64,000 nucleotides of DNA from Cytophagales bacterium (GCA_022360015.1 JAKSDQ010000214.1:124001-188000); one strand, 5' to 3'. Positions 25,028 to 36,040 are shown, counted from the stretch's first letter. The notes: generated by a model from the letters alone, not told the origin. A program made the numbers and translations.

Positions 25028-26890
25028 ATGGCAGATCAAACAACCTATGAATACACCGAGGATAGTATAAAGTCGCTGGACTGGAAAGAGCATATCAGGC
25101 TACGGCCGGGGATGTATATTGGCAAACTCGGCGACGGTTCCGCTCAGGACGATGGCATATACGTATTGGTGAAGGAGATTATAGATAATTGTATTGATGA
25201 ACATGTGATGGGTCATGGTAAAACCATTGAAGTCAAAATCGGTGATCATAAGGTAGAAGTAAGGGATTATGGACGCGGTATTCCACTGGGCAAGGTGGTG
25301 GATTGTGTATCAAAAATAAACACAGGAGGGAAATATGACTCCAAAGCTTTTCAAAAGTCCGTGGGTTTGAATGGCGTCGGTACCAAGGCCGTCAATGCGC
25401 TTTCCAACTACTTCAAAGTACAGTCTTACCGGAATGGTGAGACTAAAATAGCGGAGTTCAAGCGTGGACAGATCATCAATAATGCTAAAATTGAAAAAAC
25501 CGGTGGCCGGAATGGTACCCTGATCGTTTTTAAGCCAGATGATACGGTTTTTAAGCATTATCATTTTATCCCGGAATACCTGGAGGATCAGATCTGGAAT
25601 TATTGTTTTCTCAATGCAGGGCTCACCATCAATTTTAATGGGGTGAAATATCATTCGGAAAAAGGGTTATACGACCTGCTGGACAGAAAAACCGATGAAG
25701 ACAGTATTCGTTACCCGATCATCCATTTAAAAGGTGAAGACATAGAAATTGCCCTGACCCATTCCAATCAATATGGTGAGGAGTATTATTCCTTTGTAAA
25801 CGGGCAGCATACGACTCAGGGCGGAACACACCTGGCAGCCCTGCGGGAGGCCGTTGTAAAAACACTCCGGGACTTTTATAAAAAAGAATTTGATGCGACA
25901 GATATAAGAATGGGTATTGTGGGCTCCATTGCGGTACGGGTACAGGAGCCGGTTTTTGAATCCCAGACCAAAACCAAGCTTGGTTCGCTAAATGTAGCTC
26001 CCGATGGTGCCACTATGCGGAGCTTTGTCAATGATTTTGTGAAAAAAGCACTGGACAATTACCTGCATCAACACGCTGACTCAGCAGATGCGCTGCTGAA
26101 ACGTATCCTGCAGTCCGAAAGAGAGAGAAAGGAAATTGCCGGAATCAAAAAAATAGCCAACGAGCGTGCGAAAAAGGCGAACTTACACAACAAGAAGCTA
26201 AGGGATTGCCGCATACATTACAGTGACAAAACCGGTGGTCTGAAAGATGAAACCATGATTTTCATTACCGAGGGTGATTCGGCGAGCGGCTCGATTACCA
26301 AATCCCGCAATGTGCAAACCCAGGCTGTTTTTAGTTTAAGAGGAAAACCTTTGAACTGCTACAACCTTACTAAAAAAGTAGTCTATGAAAATGAGGAGTT
26401 TAACCTGTTGCAACACGCCCTGAATATTGAGAACGGGCTTGATGGGCTCCGCTATAGAAAAATTGTTGTCGCGACAGACGCCGATGTAGATGGGATGCAC
26501 ATCCGGTTGCTATTACTGACTTTTTTTCTTCAGTTTTTTCCCGACCTGGTAAAACATGGCCATGTTTATATCCTGGAGACGCCGTTATTCAGGGTAAGAA
26601 ACAAAAAAGAGACCATTTATTGTTACAGCGAAGAAGAAAAAGAGGCGGCTGCGCAAAAATTAGGCAACAAGCCGGAAATAACCAGGTTTAAGGGATTGGG
26701 TGAAATCTCGCCGGATGAGTTCGGTAAATTCATCGGTGATGATATCAGGTTAGAGCCGATAATTTTGAGAAAAAACACAAGCATCAAGCAGATTTTACAA
26801 TTTTACATGGGAAAAAATACCCCCGACCGCCAGTCGTTTATCATTGATAACCTGAAAATTGAAAAAGATCTGGTGGGAGAAACAACGTAG
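25028..26890 (+). CDS. parE: DNA topoisomerase IV subunit B
   Basis: This 620-aa protein is the ATPase subunit of topoisomerase IV, which decatenates daughter chromosomes. The GHKL ATP-binding site is visible: [11 protein letters not shown] (Glu50 as general base, Asn54), [13 protein letters not shown] and [13 protein letters not shown]. The transducer domain follows, then the TOPRIM domain with [10 protein letters not shown] and [15 protein letters not shown]. The C-terminus [28 protein letters not shown] is typical. The length matches ParE of Bacteroidota rather than GyrB of E. coli. It is followed 95 bp downstream by parC, which supports ParE over GyrB. Confidence 0.95.
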   Translation: MADQTTYEYTEDSIKSLDWKEHIRLRPGMYIGKLGDGSAQDDGIYVLVKEIIDNCIDEHVMGHGKTIEVKIGDHKVEVRDYGRGIPLGKVVDCVSKINTGGKYDSKAFQKSVGLNGVGTKAVNALSNYFKVQSYRNGETKIAEFKRGQIINNAKIEKTGGRNGTLIVFKPDDTVFKHYHFIPEYLEDQIWNYCFLNAGLTINFNGVKYHSEKGLYDLLDRKTDEDSIRYPIIHLKGEDIEIALTHSNQYGEEYYSFVNGQHTTQGGTHLAALREAVVKTLRDFYKKEFDATDIRMGIVGSIAVRVQEPVFESQTKTKLGSLNVAPDGATMRSFVNDFVKKALDNYLHQHADSADALLKRILQSERERKEIAGIKKIANERAKKANLHNKKLRDCRIHYSDKTGGLKDETMIFITEGDSASGSITKSRNVQTQAVFSLRGKPLNCYNLTKKVVYENEEFNLLQHALNIENGLDGLRYRKIVVATDADVDGMHIRLLLLTFFLQFFPDLVKHGHVYILETPLFRVRNKKETIYCYSEEEKEAAAQKLGNKPEITRFKGLGEISPDEFGKFIGDDIRLEPIILRKNTSIKQILQFYMGKNTPDRQSFIIDNLKIEKDLVGETT

Positions 26891-26985
26891 TGGCTGACTT
26901 TATAAAATTCCGGCTTATAAGCTGCGCCATTTTAACATTAGATGCAGAAAACCGGGATTGGATAACTTACAAGTAAAAAGCATAA

Positions 26986-29649
26986 ATGGAAGAAAACAAT
27001 GAAAATCAGGAGTTGGATCCAAACCATGACGATGCCATCCACGATGTGGTTCCGGTATCGGGAATGTACGAGAATTGGTTTTTGGACTATGCTTCTTATG
27101 TGATTCTCGAACGGGCTGTGCCTGCGATCGAAGATGGTTTCAAGCCTGTGCAGCGACGAATCATGCATTCGTTAAAGGAGATGGATGACGGGCGGTTCAA
27201 CAAAGTAGCCAACGTGATTGGCCACACAATGCAGTATCACCCACATGGCGATGCCTCTATTGGCGACTCGATGGTTAACATAGGACAGAAAGACCTTTTG
27301 ATCGATACCCAGGGCAATTGGGGGGATGTTAGAACCGGTGACAGCGCGGCTGCCCCCCGGTATATCGAAGCACGATTATCCGGATTTGCCCTCGATGTGG
27401 TATATAATCCGCAAACTACCGAATGGCAACTGTCATATGATGGCAGGAAAAAGGAACCGGTGACATTACCGGTGAAATTTCCATTGTTGCTGGCACAGGG
27501 TGTGGAGGGCATTGCCGTAGGACTTTCCACAAAAATACTGCCCCATAACTTTTGTGAACTTATCAAAGGTTCCATTGATGTGCTGAAAGGTAAAAAAACC
27601 AGCATTTATCCGGATTTCCCTACAGGAGGCACTGCAGATTTTTCTGAATACAACAATGGCTTGCGGGGAGGCAAAGTGAAGGTGAGGGCAAAAATTGAAG
27701 CAGTGGATAAAAAGACACTGATGATAAAGGATATTCCCTTTGGTACCACTACCGGTGGTCTTATTGAATCTATCATCAAGGCCAACGATAAGGGCAAGAT
27801 AAAAATCAAACAGGTAGTGGATAACACCGCCAAAGATGTAGAGATACAGATCAGTCTCGCCACAGGCGCTTCCCCCGACATCACCATCGATGCCTTGTAT
27901 GCATTTACTGATTGTGAGATTTCAATTTCCCCCAATGCGTGTGTGATTATTGATGAAAAGCCGGTATTCATCCCGGTTGATGAAATCCTGAAGCTCAATA
28001 CCCATCAAACGGTTGACCTTCTTACTAGGGAACTGGAAATCAAGAGGGGTGAACTGATGGAAAAGATCCTGTTTTCCTCCCTCGAAAAAATATTTATTGA
28101 GAACAGAATATACCGCGATATCGAAGCGTGTGAAACCTGGGAAGATGTGTTGTCCACCATTGACAAGGGGCTTGAGCCCTATAAAAAGCAGTTCTACCGG
28201 GAGATAACCCAGGACGACATCATCCGGCTCACAGAAATCAAAATAAAGCGAATTTCAAAGTTTGATTCCTTCAAAGCGGACGAATTGATGAAAAAGCTCG
28301 AGAAAGACTTGAAAGAGACCGAACATCACCTGGCGCATATTACAGATTTTGCGATCAGCTATTTTCAGAATCTGCTGGAAAAATATGGCAAAGGCAGGGA
28401 GAGGAAGACCGAAATCAAGTCTTTCGATACCATCGCAGCCACCATTGTAGCGGCGAATAATCAAAAGCTTTATGTGAATCGCAAGGATGGCTTTATCGGT
28501 TATGGTCTTCGAAAAGATGAATTTGTTTCGGAATGTTCCGACCTGGATGATGTTATAGTAATTAGGAAAGATGGCAAATTCATGGTGTCGAGAATCGCTG
28601 AAAAGGTTTTTATGGGGAAGGATATCCTGCACGTGGGCGTGTGGAAAAAAGGGGATGAGCGTATGGTTTACAATGCGATCTACGTGGACGGAACTACCGG
28701 CAAATCTATGGTAAAACGTTTTAACGTGCTTGCCGTTACCCGGGATAAAGCGTATGACCTGACCAAAGGTAACAAAGGATCAAAACTGCTTTATCTGACG
28801 GCCAATCCCAATGGTGAAGCAGAGGTGGTCACCATTAAGCTCACCTCAGGCAGCAAAGCAAGAAAAAAGGTCTTTGACTTTGATTTTTCCGACCTTGAAA
28901 TCAAGGGCAGGGCAGCGGGAGGTAACATTTTAACCCGCTACCCGGTTAGACGGGTGGAATTAAGAACCGCAGGGATTTCAACGTTGAGCGGCCTCGATAT
29001 CTGGTATGATGATACGGTTGGCAGGCTGAATCGCGAGAAAAGGGGTAAGCACATCGGTAAATTCAATAGTGAGGACAAAATATTGGTCATCTATCAGGAT
29101 GGCAGCTACGAATTGACCGGTTATGAGCTGACTAACCGATACGAGCCCAAAAAGGTATATTTGATCTACCGTTTTGATCCCGAAACAGTCATCACCGCCA
29201 TCCATTATGAGGGGGAAGGCAAAAATTACTACATAAAAAGGTTTCAAATCGAAACTACCACGGTCAACAAAAAATTTCCTTTTATCAATGAATCAAAAGG
29301 ATCTAAACTGGTAGCCGCATCACTGCACCCTTCGCCCGAAGCAACCTTGGAACTGTTGAAGGGGAAAAGTAAGGAAAAGCTGACAGAGACCGTTAAATTA
29401 AATGATTTGATCGATGTCAAAGGATGGAAGGCTATAGGTAACCGCCTGTCTCCGTATGTGGTTAAAAAAATCAAACTAATAGAACCGGAACGGGATACAC
29501 CTGCCAGTGATGCTACCTCTTTGGATCCCGAAACACCCCGGGAGGAAAAAGGAGGTGATTCGCCGGGAAATGATAAGCAAAACAATAAAAATGACAATAA
29601 AAATGATAGGGGATATGGAATAGGGGATACTATTGAGCTGGATTTTTGA
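26986..29649 (+). CDS. parC: DNA topoisomerase IV subunit A
   Basis: This 887-aa protein is the DNA-cleaving subunit. After an acidic start, FLDYASYVILERAVPAIEDGFKPVQRRIMHS is the winged-helix entry. The catalytic tyrosine is Tyr126 in AAPRYIEARLS. The coiled-coil domain and a C-terminal beta-propeller-like region follow. I see no GyrA box, as expected for ParC. The C-terminal tail after about residue 835 is low in complexity and charged (KGGDSPGNDKQNNKNDNKND) and ends IELDF. At 887 aa it is longer than E. coli ParC, in line with Bacteroidota homologues. It probably forms an operon with parE, trmH and the SanA-like gene. Confidence 0.95.
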   Translation: MEENNENQELDPNHDDAIHDVVPVSGMYENWFLDYASYVILERAVPAIEDGFKPVQRRIMHSLKEMDDGRFNKVANVIGHTMQYHPHGDASIGDSMVNIGQKDLLIDTQGNWGDVRTGDSAAAPRYIEARLSGFALDVVYNPQTTEWQLSYDGRKKEPVTLPVKFPLLLAQGVEGIAVGLSTKILPHNFCELIKGSIDVLKGKKTSIYPDFPTGGTADFSEYNNGLRGGKVKVRAKIEAVDKKTLMIKDIPFGTTTGGLIESIIKANDKGKIKIKQVVDNTAKDVEIQISLATGASPDITIDALYAFTDCEISISPNACVIIDEKPVFIPVDEILKLNTHQTVDLLTRELEIKRGELMEKILFSSLEKIFIENRIYRDIEACETWEDVLSTIDKGLEPYKKQFYREITQDDIIRLTEIKIKRISKFDSFKADELMKKLEKDLKETEHHLAHITDFAISYFQNLLEKYGKGRERKTEIKSFDTIAATIVAANNQKLYVNRKDGFIGYGLRKDEFVSECSDLDDVIVIRKDGKFMVSRIAEKVFMGKDILHVGVWKKGDERMVYNAIYVDGTTGKSMVKRFNVLAVTRDKAYDLTKGNKGSKLLYLTANPNGEAEVVTIKLTSGSKARKKVFDFDFSDLEIKGRAAGGNILTRYPVRRVELRTAGISTLSGLDIWYDDTVGRLNREKRGKHIGKFNSEDKILVIYQDGSYELTGYELTNRYEPKKVYLIYRFDPETVITAIHYEGEGKNYYIKRFQIETTTVNKKFPFINESKGSKLVAASLHPSPEATLELLKGKSKEKLTETVKLNDLIDVKGWKAIGNRLSPYVVKKIKLIEPERDTPASDATSLDPETPREEKGGDSPGNDKQNNKNDNKNDRGYGIGDTIELDF

Positions 29650-29664
29650 GCAAAACCCGACAAC

Positions 29665-30378
29665 ATGGACAAAGCATACCGTAAGAAACTGATCAATTGT
29701 TTTTCCGAGTACATTACGGATCACAAGAAGCAATTAATAGAAGAGGTTTTAGGTTACAGAACCCGTCATATTACCATTGCGCTTGAAGATATCTACCACC
29801 CCCAGAATGCCAGCGCGGTAGTCAGGACTTGTGACTGTTTTGGCATTCAGGATTTACACATCATTGAAAACAAAAACAAATATACGCTGAATCCTAAAGT
29901 GGTCATGGGGGCTTCCAAATGGGTAGACCTTATTTTTCATGGTCAACCGGAGGGATCCAATACTTTAAATTGTATTAATCATTTAAAGGCCAAAGGCTAT
30001 AAGATAATAGGCACGACGCCAAATAAAGCGGCAAAATCCATCCATGATATAGCATTGGACCAAAAACTGGCACTTGTGTTTGGAACAGAGTTGAGCGGGT
30101 TGAGTGAAGAAGCTATGCGACATGCTGATGAAACTGTGTATATTCCCATGGTGGGTTTTACCGAAAGTTATAATTTATCGGTTAGTGTAGCTATTTCATT
30201 GTGTGTGCTGACGCAAAAATTACACTATTCCGATTTACAATGGAGGCTAAGAAAAGAAGAAAAGGAGGCGTTGAAAATGGCATGGTACAGGAAGATTGTA
30301 CCTAAACCTGAAATTCTGGAGAAGGAGTTTTTAAAACAAATTGATGGCACGTTTGAAAATTACCGTAAACCTGATTAA
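29665..30378 (+). CDS. trmH: tRNA (guanosine-18-2'-O)-methyltransferase, SpoU/TrmH family
   Basis: This 237-aa protein has the SpoU motifs: HITIALEDIYHPQNASAVVRTCDCFGI (motif 1, with Asn and Arg of the active site), LALVFGTELSGLSEEAMRHAD (motif 2) and VYIPMVGFTESYNLSVSVAISL (motif 3, SAM-binding knot). It methylates G18 of tRNA in TrmH homologues. The short N-terminal helix and C-terminal extension also match TrmH rather than TrmB or RlmB. It begins 15 bp after parC and overlaps the next gene, so it belongs to the parE-parC unit. Confidence 0.9.
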   Translation: MDKAYRKKLINCFSEYITDHKKQLIEEVLGYRTRHITIALEDIYHPQNASAVVRTCDCFGIQDLHIIENKNKYTLNPKVVMGASKWVDLIFHGQPEGSNTLNCINHLKAKGYKIIGTTPNKAAKSIHDIALDQKLALVFGTELSGLSEEAMRHADETVYIPMVGFTESYNLSVSVAISLCVLTQKLHYSDLQWRLRKEEKEALKMAWYRKIVPKPEILEKEFLKQIDGTFENYRKPD

Positions 30379-31006
30379 AAAACTAATTATTGCCCTTGTT
30401 GCCACAACACTGCTGGTCTTTTCCCTGGCGAATCTTTGGGTCGTGCTTTCGACCCGCTCTTCCATTGATTTTGAAACCGGGAATCTGCCTCACAATGATG
30501 TAGCCCTGGTTTTGGGTACCAGTACAAAACTTGCCAGCGGTTATGATAACCCATATTTTCAGACCAGAATAGAAACGGCCTACAGGTTGTTTCAATCAGG
30601 GAAGGTCAAACATTTTTTACTGAGTGGGGATAACCGCACCATTTATTACAATGAGCCCCTGGATATGCAAAAGGCTTTGATTGAAAAAGGGGTACCTGAC
30701 AGTCTCATCACCCTTGATTATGCCGGACTGAGAACCCTCGATTCGGTGGTTCGCTGCAAAGAGATATTCGGACAATCGAAATTCACCATCATCACCCAAA
30801 AATTCCATGCACACCGGGCTTTGTTTATCAGCCAGTATTATGACCTGGATGCAGTGGCCTACATTGCTGCCAGTCCGCCGCTTGGGTTCTCCTGGAAGGT
30901 AAAAATGCGGGAAATGCTGGCCCGTCCTTTAGCGATTCTGGATTTGTATGTTTTTGGAAAGGAGCCGAAACACTGGGGTAAGAAGGAATTTATCGAGGTA
31001 AATTAA
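30344..31006 (+). CDS. sanA: SanA/YdcF-like DUF218 envelope protein
   Basis: I choose ATG 30344 (the frame also allows a TTG three bases earlier). The 220-aa protein has an N-terminal membrane anchor (LIKKLIIALVATTLLVFSLANLWVVL) and a DUF218 domain: DVALVLGTSTKL, TRIETAYRLFQSGKVKHFLLSGDN, DSLITLDYAGLRTLDSVVRCKEIFG and TIITQKFHAHRALFISQYYDLDA, the last two being SanA signatures. SanA of enteric bacteria affects the envelope permeability barrier, by an unresolved mechanism. The start overlaps the end of trmH by 35 bp, indicating translational coupling. An ElyC-type function in lipid-carrier metabolism is an alternative. Confidence 0.88.
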   Translation: MARLKITVNLIKKLIIALVATTLLVFSLANLWVVLSTRSSIDFETGNLPHNDVALVLGTSTKLASGYDNPYFQTRIETAYRLFQSGKVKHFLLSGDNRTIYYNEPLDMQKALIEKGVPDSLITLDYAGLRTLDSVVRCKEIFGQSKFTIITQKFHAHRALFISQYYDLDAVAYIAASPPLGFSWKVKMREMLARPLAILDLYVFGKEPKHWGKKEFIEVN

Positions 31007-31030
31007 AATAAAAATCAAAATGAAAATAAA

Positions 31031-31059
31031 AACCGGAGGGGGGGTAGGTTCCTCCGGTT
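31031..31059 (-). terminator. Intrinsic terminator of the susC-3/susD-3 operon
   Basis: AACCGGAGG and CCTCCGGTT form a perfect 9-bp stem around an 11-nt loop, 33 bp after the susD-3 stop. Reading leftward it is followed by a T-rich tract (TTTATTTTCA). It also lies downstream of the rightward sanA-like gene and could serve both. Confidence 0.75.
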
Positions 31060-31092
31060 GGGGTGTATTTTGTGATTGTGTAATTGCGGTTT

Positions 31093-32460
31093 TCAGTAGC
31101 CAGGGTTTTGCTGGCCGGCCAGACCGGGGTTGGCATCCATTTCCCGTAGTGGTATGGGATATACCAGCGCATTGTCATCGAATAAGATTGAACCCACCGG
31201 ACGCTGTGTCCTTTTAAGATCGTGAATAGCCTGGCCCTCAAAGGCGAGCTCGAGTTTTCTTTCGAGCAGGATATCATCGAGGGTAAGGGCGTCAAGATCA
31301 TCAAGACCGGCCCTGGATCTGACAAGGTTGATATCATTCAGTGGGGTGTCTCCCACAATGGTGCCTTCCCTGAAGTTGGCTTCTGCCCTGGTCAAATACA
31401 TTTCTGCAGAACGGATTACATTCACGATGCTAAATCGATTACTCCATTTTCCAGTCCATGTCAGGTCATCTGACACATAAAACAGGTCAAGCCTTTCATC
31501 ACCATCTTCGTAAAGTGCGAAGTGGGCATCCAGGATTGGAATATCTCCACGACCACTGTTGTCAGGTGGTGCAAAAAAGGTATTCATACGATTTTCCCCA
31601 TCCTGCGAAGATACCTGCATGGCAAAAATATCTTCGCTGGTGTTGGAGGAATTATTAAAGGCATCGGCATAATCATCAACCAGTTCATATTGCCCTGACT
31701 GGATGACACGGTCGGCCGCTGCCGCTGCGGCGGCATAGTCGGCCTGCATCATGTATACCCTGGACAACATGGCACTTGCGGCGTAGGTACTGGCAAATAC
31801 ACCGTTTTTTTCAGGTAGCAAGTTAACGGCATCCGTAAGGTCGCTGATTACTTGTCGATATACCTCGGCTACTGTATTTCGTGAGACATTGTTTTCCGCT
31901 GTAATTATGTTTGTCGGTGCCAATACGATAGGAACACCGAGGTTTGAAGCAGGGTCTCCATCCTGCCAGGTTTTGGCAAATACCCTTACCAGCTCAAAAT
32001 AAACTGTGCCTCGAATAAATTTCGCTTCACCTTCCACCCGGCCGACAATATCGACATCCACTACACCAAGTGCACTTAATACATTATTGGTACGATTGAT
32101 GGCCTCATACATTTCCAGCCACGTCTCGGCGACATTAAAATTATCTACCTGTATATTTTTTGTGAAAAACTGGCGTGGATCCAGAAAGGTTCCCTCCCAT
32201 GATAACTCACCACTGTCAGCTAATAACTCCGAGTCCCTGAAAAGCTCCCCTGCGTAAACATCCCTTTCACCCAGTGCATCATAAGCACCTGTAAGTGCCG
32301 CCTCCACTTTGTCTGAGGTATCCAGAGCAATAGACTCGTCTACAGCATCCTGTGGGTTGAGATCCAGTTTTCCATCGCAACCGGCGATTAAAAAAGTGGC
32401 TGTAGCAAACATCCATGCACGATAGCGGCTCTGTATTTTTTTTATAGAAAATTTCATCAT
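31093..32460 (-). CDS. SusD/RagB-family outer-membrane lipoprotein (pair 3)
   Basis: This 455-aa protein has a lipoprotein signal with Cys28 (FLIAGC) and then DGKLDLNPQDAVDESIALDTSDKVEAALTGAYDALG, a classic SusD N-terminus. VEGEAKFIRGTVYFELVRVFAKTW, AMLSRVYMMQADYAAAAAAADRVI and IRSAEMYLTRAEANFREG are the helical TPR-like segments. It ends LREMDANPGLAGQQNPGY. It starts 23 bp after the susC-3 stop codon. The operon carries no enzyme genes and no adjacent regulator, so the ligand cannot be inferred. Confidence 0.96.
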   Translation of the reverse strand: MMKFSIKKIQSRYRAWMFATATFLIAGCDGKLDLNPQDAVDESIALDTSDKVEAALTGAYDALGERDVYAGELFRDSELLADSGELSWEGTFLDPRQFFTKNIQVDNFNVAETWLEMYEAINRTNNVLSALGVVDVDIVGRVEGEAKFIRGTVYFELVRVFAKTWQDGDPASNLGVPIVLAPTNIITAENNVSRNTVAEVYRQVISDLTDAVNLLPEKNGVFASTYAASAMLSRVYMMQADYAAAAAAADRVIQSGQYELVDDYADAFNNSSNTSEDIFAMQVSSQDGENRMNTFFAPPDNSGRGDIPILDAHFALYEDGDERLDLFYVSDDLTWTGKWSNRFSIVNVIRSAEMYLTRAEANFREGTIVGDTPLNDINLVRSRAGLDDLDALTLDDILLERKLELAFEGQAIHDLKRTQRPVGSILFDDNALVYPIPLREMDANPGLAGQQNPGY

Positions 32461-32483
32461 TGCAATTCGTTACGATTAGATAA

Positions 32484-35400
32484 TTAAAAACCAATATTGA
32501 CGCCAAGGGTAATGGTTCTGGCCTGAGGAGCTGAGTAAAAATCGTTACCCTGACTAATATTACCACTGTCATCGGCCAGGTTGTCACCACTTAAAAAGTC
32601 GGCGTTTACTTCGGGGTCCCAGCCATCGTAGTCGGTGAATGTTAATAAATTCTGGCCGGAAACATAAAATCGTACCCTGCTGAGTTTAATGCGTTCCACA
32701 AGATCGATAGGCAATGTATACCCAAGGGTGGCTGTTTTGAGCCGTATGTAAGAGCCATCGGAGATCCATCTTGACGAATGCCCGGTACCGTTGCCACCTG
32801 TAAACCTGGCCTCGGGCACGTCGGTAAATCTGTTTTCCGGTGTCCAGCTATTCAACTGATCTACCGTTTGGTTGTCAAACCAATCGCCATTGGATGACTG
32901 AAAACGGCCGCCACCGTTGTAAATGTCATTGCCCTGGACAAAATTGAAAAGGAAAAAAAGATCTACCCCTTTATAAGATAGGTTGTTACCGAGGCCTCCG
33001 ATAAAGTCAGGGTTAGGGTCCCCCACAACAACGCGTTGTGCGGCACCATAATTATTAGTTGTTTCCCGGTTAATGCTTCCATCAGGATTTACGGTATTCA
33101 GGTAATAGAGTGCATCGCCATTGTCGGGATCCACCCCTGCATATTCCTGCGCAAAGAAGACCCCCATCGATTCACCTTCGATGGCCCGGTTGATAAAACC
33201 ACCTTCAATCACCTGGCCGGCTATGTTAGTTAATTCATTGACATTATTGGCAATATTGAAATTAGTCGACCAACTAAATTCTCCTACAATATTCTGCGTA
33301 TTGATCATTAGTTCAAAGCCTCTGTTTTCCAATTCCCCTATATTGCGCAATTGTCTTCTAAGCCCTGTTGTGCCAGGAACATTGACATTTAAAAGTAAAT
33401 CCGTGGTTTTTTTTATGTAGTAGTCGATCTCACCGGTAATCCGGTCATTCAAAAAACCAAAATCGACGCCGATATTCCATTGGGAAGTTTGTTCCCAACT
33501 CAGGTCAGGATTGGGAGATTGCGAATAACGTGTTCCGGGAACGCCGGCATAACCGCCATCTCCCTTGGACAAACCCCTCGAAGCGAAATCGTCGAGGGGG
33601 GTATTTCCTGTTAGCCCAAAACTTGCCCTCAGTTTAAGGAAACTTACTGTATTTTGGCCCAACAAAAAGTTTTCCTCACTTAGAATCCAACCCGCGGAAA
33701 CCCCGGGGAAAAAGCCATATCGATTGTCTTCTCCAAAGCGGGAACTTCCGTCTACCCGGCCACTTAAGGTCAACAAATACCTGTTATTAAATTTATAATT
33801 GGCGCGGGCAAAGTAGGAGAGAATACTCCATTCGGTGCCTGTGCTGGAACCGTCTGAAATGTCAGCGGCACTGACAATTCTCCTGAAATCATCGAAGGGA
33901 AATTCCTGTCCTTCCACAAACGAGCCCGTGGTGGAAGACTTCTGATAATTCATACCCCCCACTACTTCCAAAGTATGACTTTCATTGATTGTTTTGTTAT
34001 AGGTGAAAAAATTGTTCATGTTGTAATTCACTATCTGTCTCCACCTGTTCCAAACAAGGCCATTGGCATTGCCTGTATTTCTAACAACCTTGCTGCCAAA
34101 CCATCTATCCTCATTTTGCGTTAGGAGGTCCACACCAAATTCACTCCGGAAGGTCAGGCCCGGAAAAAATTCGTAAGAAGCAAAAACATTACTCAGGTTC
34201 CTGAAGACCACCGTTTCAAATGTGGTGTTATCTTTGTATAGCAATCCATTGAAATACAAAGTAAAATTACCACTCAACTCGTTAGTTCTCGGGTCAATGA
34301 TAGGCTGAATAGGGGGTTGGGCTACCGCCTGAAGCGGGGTTGCGAATGAGTTATCATTGGATAGCCGATTGTTTACAGTCCTGGCCACACTCATGTTTAA
34401 CCCAAATGTTAATTTATCGGTTGCCGAATGATCAAGATTAAGCCTTCCGCTTAACCTTTCGAATCTGTTGGCAATCAATATACCTTCCTGGTCGCTGTAA
34501 GAACCTGAAGCATAGAATCTGGTTTTATCAGTTCCCCCACTTGCCGAAAGGTCAATCTGATGGATAGAAGCGTCCTGATAGGCTTCATCTTGCCAATCCT
34601 CATTCACCTCGCCGTTTCTCCAATCGGTACCGGCTGAATAACGGTCAAATCGTGATTCTACAAAAGGAGTCCAGCGATTAAGATTTATAATCCGGTCCTG
34701 ATTGGCAGCGGCTTGCAGAAAATAGTCGACATATTGCTCTGCATTCATCCACTCTCTGTTGCCGGTAGGCCTGCTGAAACCGGTATACATATCCAGGTTA
34801 AACCTGGTTTTACCGCTGCTTCCCTTTTTTGTCGTAATTATGACCACCCCATTGGACGCTCGTGAACCAAATATAGCCGCTGCCGATGCGTCTTTCAGTA
34901 TTTCAATGGACTCTACATCATTGAAGTTAATATCGGCCATAGGGTTTGTCTCACCGGCCGTCGTCCTGCCCTGGCTTTGGGAGGTAACAGGAACACCATC
35001 GATGACAAACAAGGGCTGGCTACTGGCTGTCACTGAAGAAGAACCCCGCACCCTGACCTTGATGCCCTGACCGACTTTTCCGTTATTGGATTCTATAAAC
35101 ACACCAGTCGCCCGTCCCTGCAAAGCCTGTTCAAATGTCGGTACCGCAACATTTTGAATGTCTTTACCTTTTACCGCTGCGATGTTGCCAGTGAGGTCCT
35201 GCTTCAACTGTGTACCAAATCCTGTGACTACCACTTCAGACAATTGCCGCATATCCTGGGTCATTACTACATTGATCAGGTTTTGTGTGCCCACCATGAT
35301 TTCCTGCGAAACGTAGCCAACAAACGTAAAAACGATCACTGACTGATTGTCAGGGGCTACGAGGCTGTATTTTCCCTCAGCATCCGTAACCGTGCCAATC

Positions 35401-35552
35401 GTGGTACCTTTTATGAGGACACTAACCCCGGGCAATGGCAGTTGATCTTCCATATCAACCACTGTTCCACTTACATTAATTTGTTGTCCATGAACACTAA
35501 AGGTTAAGGTTACAATGAACAACAATAAAAAAAATCGTAGATTTTTAAGCAT
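32484..35552 (-). CDS. SusC/RagA-family TonB-dependent transporter (pair 3)
   Basis: This 1022-aa protein has a signal peptide (LRFFLLLFIVTLTFSVHGQ), a CarboxypepD_reg-like domain (VSGTVVDMEDQLPLPGVSVLIKG), the plug domain (LQGRATGVFIESNNGKVGQGI, LFVIDGVPVTSQSQ, AAAIFGSRASNGVVIITTKKG) and a beta barrel ending ITLGVNIGF. There is no STN domain, so it does not use FecR signalling. It forms an outer-membrane import complex with the SusD below it. A possible -7 box (reverse complement TAGTTTTG) lies far upstream at 35913-35920, which would imply a long leader; I do not rely on it. Confidence 0.97.
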   Translation of the reverse strand: MLKNLRFFLLLFIVTLTFSVHGQQINVSGTVVDMEDQLPLPGVSVLIKGTTIGTVTDAEGKYSLVAPDNQSVIVFTFVGYVSQEIMVGTQNLINVVMTQDMRQLSEVVVTGFGTQLKQDLTGNIAAVKGKDIQNVAVPTFEQALQGRATGVFIESNNGKVGQGIKVRVRGSSSVTASSQPLFVIDGVPVTSQSQGRTTAGETNPMADINFNDVESIEILKDASAAAIFGSRASNGVVIITTKKGSSGKTRFNLDMYTGFSRPTGNREWMNAEQYVDYFLQAAANQDRIINLNRWTPFVESRFDRYSAGTDWRNGEVNEDWQDEAYQDASIHQIDLSASGGTDKTRFYASGSYSDQEGILIANRFERLSGRLNLDHSATDKLTFGLNMSVARTVNNRLSNDNSFATPLQAVAQPPIQPIIDPRTNELSGNFTLYFNGLLYKDNTTFETVVFRNLSNVFASYEFFPGLTFRSEFGVDLLTQNEDRWFGSKVVRNTGNANGLVWNRWRQIVNYNMNNFFTYNKTINESHTLEVVGGMNYQKSSTTGSFVEGQEFPFDDFRRIVSAADISDGSSTGTEWSILSYFARANYKFNNRYLLTLSGRVDGSSRFGEDNRYGFFPGVSAGWILSEENFLLGQNTVSFLKLRASFGLTGNTPLDDFASRGLSKGDGGYAGVPGTRYSQSPNPDLSWEQTSQWNIGVDFGFLNDRITGEIDYYIKKTTDLLLNVNVPGTTGLRRQLRNIGELENRGFELMINTQNIVGEFSWSTNFNIANNVNELTNIAGQVIEGGFINRAIEGESMGVFFAQEYAGVDPDNGDALYYLNTVNPDGSINRETTNNYGAAQRVVVGDPNPDFIGGLGNNLSYKGVDLFFLFNFVQGNDIYNGGGRFQSSNGDWFDNQTVDQLNSWTPENRFTDVPEARFTGGNGTGHSSRWISDGSYIRLKTATLGYTLPIDLVERIKLSRVRFYVSGQNLLTFTDYDGWDPEVNADFLSGDNLADDSGNISQGNDFYSAPQARTITLGVNIGF

Positions 35553-36040
35553 AAGCCAAAAGTTTAGATGTAAATAATATATTCATGAGTGATGGTATAA
35601 AAAACAATCAGTACAAAAAACAACCGTTCTCCGGATAAAATGTCCATCTGAATAAAATGAAAATCTTAGTCTGCTTCATGACTTTAATCTTAAAGTCTGC
35701 AGTGTGATTGTCTTTTTAAAAAATAGTGTGCTTTGTCTTTTATTGGCTAATTTTCTGTTACTGGATCCAAGAGCTGGTAAATCTTTGAGCTATATGGTCT
35801 CCCATCCAACTTATGGCTCTCTAATGATGGCTCCCTCAAAATACGTTAACATCAAATTAGCTAACTATTTCTAACTACTTTCACTCTCAACTAACGTAAA
35901 TTGTGTTACCGGCAAAACTACAATAATAAATGAGTAAGAAAAAATAAATCGCAGTTTTAGAAAAGATTTTTTGCAATTTCAGGATGGATGCCCGGAGAAA
36001 TAGGTAGCTTTACAGCCGGCTACTAATTTTGAGTCCACAT
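35553..36040. other. 488-bp gap between divergent susC-3 and the GEEISYGQ membrane gene
   Basis: AT-rich. I see no gene, clear hairpin or operator. An exact TAnnTTTG match in the leftward direction occurs at 35913-35920 but lacks a -33 partner. Presumably it holds both promoters. Confidence 0.6.

Noticed and set aside
35913-35920. TAGTTTTG -7 box for susC-3
   Set aside because: More than 360 bp from the start codon and without a -33 partner; too weak to call.
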